64,000 bases of DNA from Halichondria panicea (taxonomy: Eukaryota > Porifera > Demospongiae > Suberitida > Halichondriidae). Position 1 is the first letter of the stretch, and each line of letters begins with the position of its first letter. The stretch lies in NCBI RefSeq assembly GCF_963675165.1, contig NC_087380.1:7264517-7328516 (forward strand), written 5' to 3'. The position numbers and the translations under genes are program-made. Shown here in pieces: positions 53,151 through 64,000 of this stretch. Below the pieces are notes generated by a model, which did no database searches, was not told the origin of the DNA, and was given only the letters and a program-made list of their open reading frames with translations.

Positions 53151-54947
53151 TCACCTGTATACTTTGCTCTCCTTGGCTGAGGGGGAGGGACCATCGGCAT
53201 GGTACTGCCCCCCGGCTATATGGACCTGGAGGGCCGAGGGGAGTCCACTCAGTGTAGTGGTGAGGGAGGTCAAATCAGAGGTCAGATCAGAGAGACGTGG
53301 ATGAAGGAGCAGCGACTCATTGCCAGCAGCAGACCGTTTTCGTGACGATGGAATAAACTGAGGAGAATTAGTTGGCGTTGTTCGAGAGCTCTTGTGTGAA
53401 GAGTGTGAGGCTAGTGACAGTTGTGGACTTTGTGAGGGTGGTGTGGGCCGTTGAGATGCTGGACTTGATTCACCACTTCTGCTGACAAGTTTAGTAGCCT
53501 CGAATCGTTGCTTAGCAATGGTAGGCGTAGTTGCTTGGACGGCAGTCTCGTACGGGAGGGGGTCGACTTCTACGCTAGCGGAGTCACGTTGTCTGTACCA
53601 CAGGGGGTCCTCTCGTCGTACCCTCTGCAGAGATATCGGCTCCGCCTCCAAGTAGCTTGCAGGGGAATCCCCTCGTGTGTTGGGGGAATCCTCTCTCATG
53701 CCACGCCCCTCTTGGTACACTTCTGTCAAGCTCGGCGACGGAACGTGATCGATATCTGTAGAAGCTTTGCTAACACATGGCTTGAGTATTTGACTGTAGA
53801 TAGGCTCCCCTCTGTCAAGTAACTTATCTTCATGTTCGCTGCTAAAGGTCAAAGGTGATAGCGGGATCGGATCCGGTATTTTGAACCAATCAACATCGTC
53901 CGTTTTTATTTTTGGTGTTGATTGTGTGTGTGGTGTAAGGAGTGGGTTGGGGAGGGTCATTGTGTAGGGGGTTCGTTGTCGCCGTAGGTTACGTGGGCGT
54001 GTTGTTGCCATGGTGACCACCTCCAGCTCGGCATATATTCCAGTCAGTCGTTGCTCAGTCTACAGATCAAAGGAAGATAAATATTTATTGTAAGGCTTGC
54101 ACGAAGTATGATCTAGCACACACTGTACAAGTATGGCATTGTTTGCTACTGTTTTGATTGTCTAATAACTTTGCTATGGATTTTTCAACTACACACATAC
54201 CCTAGGAGGATGACTGACGGCAGCTTTGGAGGAGGCCGGGTCTACAGTGCTGGTAGTGTCTACAGTGCTGGTGGCCTCCACTGAGGGGGCGACAGACTTG
54301 CCGTACGCATGTAGTTTGTCCTTTATAGCCTCCCTAACCTACATGCACAGGAACCGGTTGATAACTATACGCAATTAATTGACAATATATACAGTGGTAA
54401 CGTAGTTGCATAATTATAATTATATTGCAGAAAAAAACAATTATTTTTGCAATACTAGAAAACAATTATTTTTGCAATACTAGACTACTGTATAAAATAT
54501 GGTACGTGATATATAGACGAAATATTCAAATTTTGTATAATTAGAGTGGCGCTGGATAATTATATCTTATATACAGTGACGGACGGCCCACCCACTCACC
54601 TGGCTGTTACAGCAGTGCACTAGAAGCAGGAACACACACAGCACAGCTTGGAGTACGGCAAATGGATACTCCAATCTCTTCTCCACATACACAGAGAGGA
54701 GGCCCAACGTCCACGTTGCCATGACGAGGAGCATGGTCACTATGGAGACCAACAACGCTATCCTGCAATGAGAAACAGAACAGCAATGTAAATGAGGGCG
54801 TGGTTTCCAGATCTCAGGGAAGGGGGAGGGGCATGTACGTACCGGACTTTCCGCTTGTTTGTAGGCACCGCAAAACCTGTAACTTGCTCATCCTTGCTCG
54901 AGTTTGAAAGCGTGACAAACGAGAAGACAATTCCAATCGCATACAGC

Positions 54948-54979
<32 letters not shown>

Positions 54980-55192
54980 GGTGTGTGTGTGTGTGTGTGT
55001 GTGTGGGTGTGTGTGTGTGTGTGTGTGTGTGTGGGGAGTGTATCCACTGCATGCATATAATATAATATTATTGATGTGTTTCAATGTTTGACTTACCGGT
55101 GTTAGGATAAGAACAGGTACAATGAAAGCATACACCACTCCAGGGCTCAGCCAACAACTATGGTGTGTGTGTGTGGGGTGTGTGTGTGTGTG

Positions 55193-55269
<77 letters not shown>

Positions 55270-58200
55270 GCGTCACAGGTCATGTGATTGACTTACAAGT
55301 TAGGATAGCCCATATCCTGTATGAACGAGTGACTAATGATACCAACTGCTCCCAGTGGAATACCACACAGGCACATTGGAAACACTGCAGTAAGAGACGG
55401 AGGACACGTTTAGTACACGGAAACTGACAGTTTAACTGTTTAGATATCCCATTATTCATTGCATGGCTATACAGTTATATATAATAACTAGAGCTTATAA
55501 TTTATTAGCAGCATACATTTTGTAATGTTCATAGATACATATGACTTTTATTTGGCTATATAAATACAGCTAGCACCATTAGTACCCTCTATACGTGCAG
55601 TCAAGCAGGGTATTAGTAATGTTACTCACGCCAGCCGACAATAACGAGGTAGACAATGAAGTTAGTCCGTGGTGGAGGTGTGATGAGGAAGCGTGCTATG
55701 ATGAGGGCGTCGGCCACCATCCAACTGAGACACGAGAGCAACAGGAACATGAGCACCACACTCACACACGCACACACACCCTGAGGGGGGGGGGGGGAGA
55801 GTATGATATAGAGAGGGGAGGAGTGGGAGAGGCCAGGGGAAACCAGGGAAAGTGGGGAAAAGAGGGGAGATCAGGTGGTGCGGCTATAGCTATATGGGTA
55901 CGTGCATGTGGTTAAGAGGGACCTACTAGAAAGAGGGGAAATGGAGAGATCAAGGAAGACAATGGGGTGTGGCTATGGGTGTGGTTACTATAAGAGGGGA
56001 TTACTAGAAAGAGGAGATGGTTGGGAACAGAGGGGGTGTGGCTATGGGTGTGGTTACTATAAGACTTACGGCTATCTCTGTCCGGTTGATGCCTCCTATG
56101 AACAAGAGACAGGATAGACTGCTAGAGAGGAGAAGGTTCATGTGCACACAGCTCTGGAGAGTGCGGACTGATGGGAGGCAGGCAAAAACAACAAAACAAG
56201 CCAGCATCACCATGGAGACCAGACTCAGTACAATATAGGTGAAGATTTCAGGGGCGTGACCATCGATTGGAGAGGGGAGGGGCTATAAACGGTTATATAT
56301 AATTATACATGTACCGTGTTAGCATCAAACATTTGCGAACTTTGCGATGGTTGATCAATTCGTAACATTACATTTTCTGCTGATTTGGCTCATTTGCAAA
56401 GGTTTTTCACCAGCAAAATATTCTAGTAATACGGTACATGATATAATGACTATAACGAGATCTGAGCATGGACAAGGATAGTTGACATACTTGGAAGGCG
56501 GTCTCTGGCAGGAGGACTGCAAATACAGAGAGATGTGAGCATGTGCAAGTGGTGTGGGTGTGGTTACGTGCCACAAGACCACACCCACTATTGGACCACC
56601 CCCTCCCGTACTCCCAATACACACAGTGAGCATCGGCAATCCTCTCAGGACGTGTCAACTACAGTGGAGATAGAAAATTTACGTACGTATATACGTATAC
56701 TAAGAGAGTTTTAACAGCCATTGGACTATTACTTAAGCACGCCATTCAATAGGCCTTTTAAAGAGCTACAAAATAAATAATTATGTGAAATTGGGAAAAT
56801 GAAATGTTAAAACTTCTGAGCACTCAAATGTTGAAAGTTGGAAGATTGTGGCTGAAAGCATGCAATGTATCATTGATCTATAACGACAATTACTTACTGG
56901 AGATCGATACGGGAACGTCATGTTAATGGGTGTGGTCAGATTAGTGACCTTTGCCCTTGACTGAACAGAGAGAAGGGGCGTTGCCACGGTGAAGGAGGTG
57001 GTGGCGTTAAAGAGCCTCGGTAACCACTCTCCGAGATTGCTAATGGTTGCTAGGGTCGTACTCGGCCCCCATAACTCTGGTGGTACATGTACAGTCAACG
57101 TCTCATCACCGATGGCAACCATTTTAGGGGATTCCCCACTGAATGGGGACATTGTGAGGTGCCCCTCTGTTAACGAGATCATTACACGCCCACCGACTGC
57201 AAATAATTCTTCCAGAGTCCACAGAAAGTCTTCAGCCGTGAAGCCAATGTCTCGGACTGTAGTCGACCAATGAGATGAGAGATTTGGAGCCAGTAGATTG
57301 TTAGCCACCGTGGAACAATTCTGTGAAACATTAAATTGATTACAAGTACAAACAACAGTTCGTTTGTGTATGAGTCATCTTAAAGTTACCCAAACGGCCC
57401 GAATATTGGGAAACTAGACAAGGCTATATATGCGGCCTTTGCTTAAATGTGTTGGATTTTAACTACTCACAACACACCATTGGACAGGTAATCCCGAGAG
57501 CTATGAATGCATCATTTTACTTTTGAAATTGGACAATCTGAACACAAAATAATTACGGGCTCTCAAAGATATAATATAGAGCGTTGTGTGTGTGTACCTG
57601 AACGAGGTTCCTGACATGTTCATGGTCGTATCCTAGCAACACACTGACAAGCTGTGAGAGTAGTTTTCCTGTCGCCTGCACGTCACTCCCAGAGAGGGGG
57701 CGTGTCTGGTCTGTGAGGGCTGTGAGAGTTGTGAGGGTAGTGGAGAGCTGGCCGAGTGAGAGCAGTTGTCCAGATAATAGAGAGGTTGCCTATTAAAACA
57801 AAAAAAGAATTCTGAGTCACAAAAACTATACTTTTTTCTCTCTTAATTACCAGAGTCAGTAGTTGCTGTCCTGTTAGCGAGAGACATCCCATAGTGTTCA
57901 CTTCTCCCCAGACTCCGCCCATTTCACAGGAACGAGTAGCGTAACCTTGGAAACATACACGAGAATGATAAATATATCAATGCTCGCGTAGTACGATATA
58001 ACACTATACACTTACCAGTTGAGGGTAGCAGACATGGTTTTTGATCAGTACTGCCCACAGAGGTAGGGCTCCATGTTAGGCCTGAAGCCACGCCCCCAGG
58101 ACACACCCCCTCAACAGGGGCACACAGAGACGAGTCTTGATCAGGGTTAAAGGTGAACGTACAGTTATCACAATCATCAGGTACTCCGTCTCTATCACCG

Positions 58201-60081
58201 TCCTGTCCCGAGCATAAGCCCATGGGCCTACAAATGATGCCATCTCGAGTGGCTCCCTCCGGACATCCCGTACACATGACGGGGAAGAGATCACATGATC
58301 CTGCACGGTGTACAGTAGCAATACAGTTACATCACATCATGAACGGTTTATACCATTTATAGCGAGTAATTTTCAAGAGCTAAAATTTTGTGGATTTCAC
58401 AGATTTCAACTAAGCAGTGAAATTATTACAAGCCAGCTAAAAAAAGCTGCTATCCTCGAAAATAATTATTCTAGAGACAATTGCGAAAAATTAGACTCTC
58501 GAAAATTACCTGCTATAATAATATACGGTATTCACTTACTTGGGAGGGTGTGTGTGTCTCGGATAATCTGCAGAGGCCCCGCCCACCCAGATTGAACTAT
58601 GACCTGCATGACACTGCCGAGGGTATTAACAGAGGGGCGTGATATGTGGGTGTGGTCACCAACAAAGTAGTTATATATCTGATACTCGACGGCCGTTAGT
58701 CCAGAGCTAGTGTTACTAATAGTAGCAATTGCTGCTTCAAACCTCCCGGGGAGTCCAAAGGTCGATAGCTCTCGTTGTAGTGCCCCAGATAGTTCAGAGG
58801 TCAGGTCAAGGTACTCGGAGGAATCAGAGTTGTCATAATAACCAGAATACGACTGCATCAATATGAAACTCCCCAACAGAGAAGCGGCCTCTGCATGTAG
58901 AAATGGATTTCGACTTATTACAAAACTTGTATCTATAATTATCAGCACACCATTGGAAAGGTACTTTTGAGAGCTATTGAATGCATCAATTAGTTTTGAA
59001 ATTGGACAATCTGAACACAAATTACAGGCTCTCAAAAGTAGCTAAAAATCGGTTGTAAAAATAATAGCACATTAATATTTATATTGAGAACGTACCTTTG
59101 CAACCTGACTCATCCAAGCCAGCATAGCCAGCGGCACAACGCTCACACCTCCGTCCAATCACATTGGATCTACACGAGCACTGCCCGTTGTCAGGGTGAC
59201 AGGATGAGGACACTGAACCCATCACATGACAATCACATGACTTGCACCCGAGGTCTCCTAATCGACTATAGTAGTCACCACCAACCTAATTGAGAGTATG
59301 CAAAAAACTAATTATAATTTTACACAGACAATGAATTAATAGCAACGCAATACACACACCCACACACCCGCCCACACACACACTTACCTCACACGAGCAG
59401 CTCCCGGACACGCTATCACACACTCCCTCACTCACTCCACTAGGATCACAAATACACCGCCGACACTGATCACCGTGGTAACCAGCCTCACACCTCCCAC
59501 TACCCTCACACACGGCACCAGTGTTCGGAGAGCGACAGTTACACTGGAACAATGCAGAGCTCGTTAGCGGAGGGACTGTACAAGACCCCTCGTTAAGACA
59601 GGGGTTGGGGTCACAGGGGTTAACACAAGCTCCACCCACTGTACGATAATTGTTGGCTGTATTGCACACACATGAGCGGTCTCTCCATGCAGCCACACAA
59701 GTGCTGTGATCGGGACATTGCAGGTCAGAGCAGGGATCTCCGGAGCCACACCCACTGGATACGCCTCCATGTGTTACTATATAACTTGCCGAGGGGGTCG
59801 TTAGTGCCTCAGCGAGGTCGATTCTCTTGTTGTTTAGTGTGAGCTCTCCCAAGCAGCCAATGAAACGAGAGCTTGATACGTCAGGTGACTCTGCGCCCAG
59901 CGTGATGGTTTGTGTGGGAAGTGCTCCGCCCTCTGGTAGTGATGTCATGACACGCCCATCATCCACAGATAGCTGTGGGGGTAAAGAATAATTAAAAAAT
60001 CGTTAAAAGTCAAACTCCAAGAGAACTTGGTTAGAAACCTAGATTACTACCTGTCGAGCAGATAATTATAGAGCATGCAGT

Positions 60082-60130
<49 letters not shown>

Positions 60131-60574
60131 CCACACACACACACGCCCACATACACACACGCACACACACACACACACATAATTATACCATAATTATACT
60201 TCGCTTGCATATGCATACACCGAGGTATACTATTATAATATAATTAATAGGCATTTCAAATTAAAGAGAGGTCAAACGTACTTTAGTTTGAGTGGCAGTC
60301 ATAGAGAGACGGACGTGATGCCAGTGACCATCGTTGACGTAGCCATCCACGACAATGGTGAGCGCTGTTAGCATCACCTGACTATCATGTGATCTACGGA
60401 ACCCCACACTACCCTGGACCACCTCCAGTGACCCCAGTGACCCCAGCTGAACCAGGAGGGCGTGGGATGAACGAGTGCGGAAGACGAGCGAGAGATGTGT
60501 AAGAGATGTGGGAGAAGTGAGGGCAATGTGTATGAACCCAGGGAGCAGCTGCACAGACCCACCTGTGTGTGTGG

Positions 60575-60628
<54 letters not shown>

Positions 60629-63600
60629 TGTAGTATATGAAGTAGTTGACCAACCCTAACTCAAGTTACCAAAGTTAGTTATCAAAATTGGTCCATCACA
60701 AGAAAATGAACCTAGCTATTTTAATTTGCCATGCATTTTTCTTCTAAAACGCAACCTACTTACGCGAGGTCATAACTTCACTAAAAAATCAATCAATAAC
60801 AAAACTAATATAAGAGATGCATTCTGTAGCTCTGGCAAGGTCTAGCTATCACATGGTATGCTCAGATCAAACGTCTGGGAGAGATAAAAACTGGTATTTT
60901 TGCCAATAAACCATTGGCATACATAATAATAGCCTAGCTATACTTTAATTTTCTTCAATGAGCCTAAAAGATTTGACCCGAAAGCAATCAATTCGAGTTA
61001 TAAAATTCGAGTTATAAAAATTACTTACCATCTTCACAGAGAGGTGATTCGTCCCCACAGCTGCACACTGTCCCATTCCACACGCCCACACAATCTCCAC
61101 TGGAGCACTGAGATCTTGAACATTTATCGTTGAGTGGGGGGCAACCAATTTCAACCCCCTCTGATCGCAGGGGGGCATTAAAATCCAGCAGACGACCCCC
61201 CACGACTACGTTGGCAAGGCAACCAATGTACGACGTACTTGAGATGAACTCTGACCTCTGTATGTGCGGTTCCAAACCTCCGATATAGAGGGGTGTGGTC
61301 AAATCCAGTGTCCTGTAGAAACAATGCAGTATACCATTATTTTCGTACGGCAAATTTTTTGGATTGCAGAGCATATCATTCGAAAATTAAAACTGCAGAA
61401 TTATAATACGAAATAGGTAATTCTACGTTATCATCCTGAGCTGTACAGGTAATTAGAACACGAAATATTAAACTTGCAAGATCGAAAATTACGCGTAATA
61501 ATTATTGTAAGAACATTAAATTTTCTTACCGGCTATCTCCAGATAGTCTAGTTGTTAGTTGGCAGTAGTATTCGGCTCCCTCCAGAGCCCCTTGACCACA
61601 CCCACTTACAAACACGCTCAGCACACCCCCTCTTAACTCCACCTCCACACTGTGCCACTCCCCATCGTTCAGTTGCCATGGAGACTCGGTACGCACTATG
61701 GTAGGCGAATCACCGTACGACACCCCCACTCTAATCTGACCAATCACGAGCTCGACGCTGATGTAGTCATGACGACCAGAATCCCGTCCACTATACAAGA
61801 GCAGAACATTCGGAGAAACTGTTGCAAATTTGAGAGAAAATTTCACATTCGCTGAGAATTGAAGTTTGGGAAATGCAACGAAACTTCCTTGAGAAAAACT
61901 GAGTGTATTTAGTTCGCAATTTGGACCACTGAATACCGAGCCCCACGGGCAATTGTTGCACTTGTAGTGGGCGGGGTCTCGGTCTCGTATCGTACACACG
62001 CCCTCGTACAGACAGGGGGTGGGCTGACACAGGTCACATGACAGTGAGGGACAGACAACAGAGCAGTTCTTGCCGATTGTTTCAGGAGGGCACTCGCAGT
62101 GATAGTCCAGCACATTGTCTGTACATACACCCCCGAAATAACATGGGGAGGGGTCACAAAGGTCAACTGGCGTAGTACAAAGGTCGTATCTATTGTAGCC
62201 GTACGGACAGTGACAAGTGTGGCCCATATGAAATGGCTGGGATATGTATACGTTCCTTCCAAGGTACAAAGTTCGATATGGGATCCCAGATGGCCTGTAA
62301 GTAGTCATTGTAATCACAGGTCGGCAGAGTTGTAGATTGGGGCAAGGTTCGTCTGCACACACGTTATTCGTGTACCCAACCAGAGTGGAGAGTCTAGAAT
62401 TATGTTGATTAGACGATAGCCGGTCAATAACAACATCTTGTTCGATATACCCGAGGCCAGTGGTGTCCCGTACGGCAAAGGCTAGCACTATAGTGTCCCT
62501 CTCTCCAGCCTCCATTAATCCAAACGTCTCAATCTTCTCTCGACCGCACGATAAAGATGCGGCAACAAAACTTGCAAACTGTTCGAGTTGCAAAGACACA
62601 AAACTTGCCTCGGTCACACCGACAAATGATGCAACCACTCCATTACTCAGCGTGAGATTAGACAACACATTAACGTACACCAAAACCAGCCCATGTCCTG
62701 TAGCATTGCCCCAGGCCGACACACTCACGTTGAGACTGTACACACTCGACACTACTCCACGACTAACAATAATCTCCCCACCGTCCTCAGATATAGAGAA
62801 ATAACGACGAACACAAGGGTCAGAGTTCGCTAATGAGAATACGTATGGTACCCCCTCCTCTTGTTCTGTAATAGCCACTCGGCCAATAAAGTTCAGTTTG
62901 CTAATTTGAGATTCAAATACATTGAAATAAATAGTGAGTGGTTCCAATCTTGGAATTCCATCGTCTCTTATAATCGCTATGACAACCGGTACCGCCCTCG
63001 ACAGGTGAAAATGCTGAGCTGTGACTTGTAACACGTATTCTCGTTCATCCCGTATGGGGTCCAGCGTTGTCGTGGTAACTATCACCCCCGTTTCCTGGTT
63101 GATACTAAACAAAGTTCGATCTCCGCTTGTGATGTCATAGAGAATAGAAGATTCAAGGTCACTGGAGGTCGCTTGGACCGTTAAAAGTTCAGAGTTTGCT
63201 GGTGTTTCCACGGTAACACGTACATTGTATATAAGTTCGCTGAATATTGGAGGATAGTCTATTTCATCACCGACGGCAACGCTGATGGTTATATCGTTAC
63301 CAAGAGGCTCCTCCCCTCTGTCGGACACATGCACCACCACCTATAAGGGGGGTGAGAGTACAAAGGTCAATTACAGAGGTCAATACGTACTAACACTATA
63401 GTTACCTCATAATGGTCTCTCCTCTCGCGATCCAGAGAGGTCAAAGTGTAAACAAGTCCATTATCGTACACTCCAAACACGCCCACAGCCGCACTCTCGC
63501 CCACCACACCCCACACAAGGTCAGAGTTCGATCCAGTGTCAGCATCACATGCAGACAGTTGCAATACAGACGTGTGAGATGCTTGATTCTCCAAAACAGT

Positions 63601-64000
63601 CACTGAAGATAAGCTCCCCTCAAAAATCGGGCGATTGTCGTTTTCATCCGTCACTGCAATTTCCACACGAGCACTTGAGCTAAGTGGGGGCTGTCCCCCG
63701 TCACTGGCCTCTATTGTAAATGCGTATATATTAGGAGGAGTCTCATAGTCGAGTGTGCGCGCTATACTGATGGTACCAGTCATGAGGTCAATAGTGAAGG
63801 ACGAGTGGATATCAGGTGAGGTGTAGCTGATAAGGGCATTGCTACCGATATCGCGATCTGTTGCTAGCACTGTGAGTAGTTGGGTTCCAACCGGAGCTGC
63901 CTCTGACACAGGAAGCGGTGTATAGAAGGTATTATGAAACAATGGCCTCTCATCGTTTTCGTCCGTCACATTGATGTATACTAGTGTTGGAAGGCTCTCG
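53151..64000 (-). CDS. CELSR: CELSR/Flamingo-like cadherin adhesion GPCR (5' end outside window)
   Basis: Twenty exons, all joining in phase: 63406->64000, 61530-63340, 61029-61312, 60282-60562, 59388-59972, 59096-59285, 58540-58890, 58016-58300, 57851-57945, 57598-57789, 56898-57320, 56491-56658, 56070-56282, 55630-55780, 55297-55384, 55097-55157, 54843-54946, 54600-54762, 54201-54338, 53151-54059 (about 2,360 codons). In order they encode cadherin repeats (DENDERP, DENDNRP), EGF domains, LamG, EGF, LamG, EGFs, laminin-EGFs, a SEA-like then TSP3-like insert, HormR, GAIN, GPS (CTCSHLSVFAVL), seven TMs (CWLSPG before TM5) and a 300-residue Ser/Pro-rich tail. The order is that of CELSR, which acts in homophilic adhesion and planar polarity. 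N-terminal cadherins continue beyond the edge. Confidence 0.92.
54950..55033. repeat. (GT)n microsatellite abutting a 7TM exon
   Basis: On the coding (minus) strand this is a CA run ending directly at the CAG acceptor of the exon at 54843-54946. Confidence 0.85.
55161..55268. repeat. (GT)n microsatellite in a 7TM intron
   Basis: About 108 bp of GT with GGGGTG interruptions at its left side. It fills most of the 139-bp intron between the exons at 55097-55157 and 55297-55384. Confidence 0.88.
56312..56436. mobile_element. Second copy of the TACCGTATTACTAG MITE
   Basis: The right end TTCTAGTAATACGGTA is intact. The left end is partly deleted (TACCGTGTTAGCATC). Internal TTTGCGAACTTTGCGATGG matches the copy at 46587-46789. 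It lies in the intron between the GPS exon and the first TM exon. Confidence 0.6.
56491..56658 (-). other. GPS autoproteolysis motif of the CELSR-like receptor
   Basis: This exon carries CVYWEYGRGW, SGCGL and TTCTCSHLSVFAVL. The four cysteines, two tryptophans and the HL|S cleavage triad of a GPCR proteolysis site are all present, so self-cleavage is expected. Some vertebrate CELSRs lack a cleavable triad. Confidence 0.88.
58016..58890 (-). other. SEA-like and thrombospondin-3-like module of the CELSR-like gene
   Basis: Exon 58540-58890 encodes a stretch (YLDLTSELSGALQREL and SSGLTAVEYQIYNYF) with SEA-domain-like spacing. Exon 58016-58300 encodes DGDRDGVPDDCDNCTFTFNP followed by DQDSSLC, a clear calcium-binding TSP type 3 signature. 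Both lie between the last laminin-EGF and the HormR segment. Confidence 0.7.
58351..58530. mobile_element. Third copy of the TAGCGGGTAATTTTCG MITE
   Basis: TTATAGCGAGTAATTTTCAAG at the left and CGAAAATTACCTGCTATAAT at the right form inverted ends, with an extra TA-rich bit before the final ACGGTA. It ends 9 bp from the exon at 58540. Confidence 0.55.
60082..60178. repeat. (CA)n microsatellite
   Basis: An interrupted CA run with CGCCCACA units, in the intron between the second LamG exon and the following exon of the CELSR-like gene. Confidence 0.85.
60564..60626. repeat. (GT)n microsatellite at a splice acceptor
   Basis: A coding-strand CA run leading directly into the CAG acceptor of the LamG exon at 60282-60562, as at 54950 and 15847. 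Confidence 0.85.

Noticed and set aside
55595-56238. Plus-strand frames opposite the 7TM exons
   Set aside because: They run antisense to phase-consistent 7TM exons and through low-complexity purine-rich intron sequence (GAGGGGA repeats).

Overview
The window looks like nuclear DNA of a compact-genome early-branching animal, most probably a demosponge. The signs are short GT-AG introns, gene spacing of only 150-300 bp, many CA/GT microsatellites and small inverted-repeat elements, and a lineage-type expansion of GABA-B-like class C GPCRs beside clear animal genes (CELSR/Flamingo-type receptor, receptor tyrosine kinase, COMMD9). The species assignment is inference.

Region 1 (1-34,220) is an accessory, rearranged region. 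It holds ten recognisable single-exon copies of one class C GPCR family (signal peptide, Venus-flytrap ligand-binding domain, seven TM segments, short basic tail). Six lie on the minus strand (1-13,330) and four on the plus strand (20,844-34,220), so the two arms point towards each other across a centre of symmetry. Copies at 2,639-4,726, 9,097-11,193, 20,844-22,952, 25,325-27,385, 28,351-30,396 and 32,118-34,220 are intact. The first is cut by the window edge but open. Three are broken: a 3' fragment with a frameshift, one with an in-frame TGA, and one with a large internal deletion. The centre holds a seven-exon ATG4C/D-type autophagy protease without visible 5' exons, and partial copies of its exons are scattered through the plus arm. 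A 1.55-kb element bounded by perfect 41-bp inverted repeats and several small non-autonomous transposons also lie here.

Region 2 (34,580-52,260) is a dense block of conserved housekeeping genes. In order these are EXOSC3/RRP40 (-), a receptor tyrosine kinase (+), COMMD9 (+), a DYNLT5-like Tctex1 dynein light chain (-), NDUFA7 (+), HMG-CoA synthase (-), a TTC3-like TPR protein (+) and SPTLC1 (+). Exon models were built by hand from homology and GT-AG sites. Nearly all join in consistent reading phase and give proteins of the expected family length. Divergent pairs (EXOSC3/RTK, DYNLT5/NDUFA7, HMGCS/TPR) share short intergenic spaces that probably hold bidirectional promoters.

Region 3 (53,151-64,000, minus strand) is one large CELSR/Flamingo-like adhesion GPCR. 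Twenty phase-consistent exons (about 2,360 codons) run from cadherin repeats at the window edge through EGF, laminin-G and laminin-EGF domains, an extra SEA-like and thrombospondin-type-3 segment, HormR, GAIN/GPS, 7TM and a long Ser/Pro-rich cytoplasmic tail.

The most distinctive signals are these: the receptor cluster, whose ligand-binding halves are nearly identical while TM2-ECL1-TM3 and ECL2 vary; the interleaved copying of ATG4 exons and GPCR ends; the 41-bp inverted-repeat element; several small element families with visible target-site duplications; the unusual ectodomain module of the CELSR-like gene; and the triplicated 3' splice site in SPTLC1.
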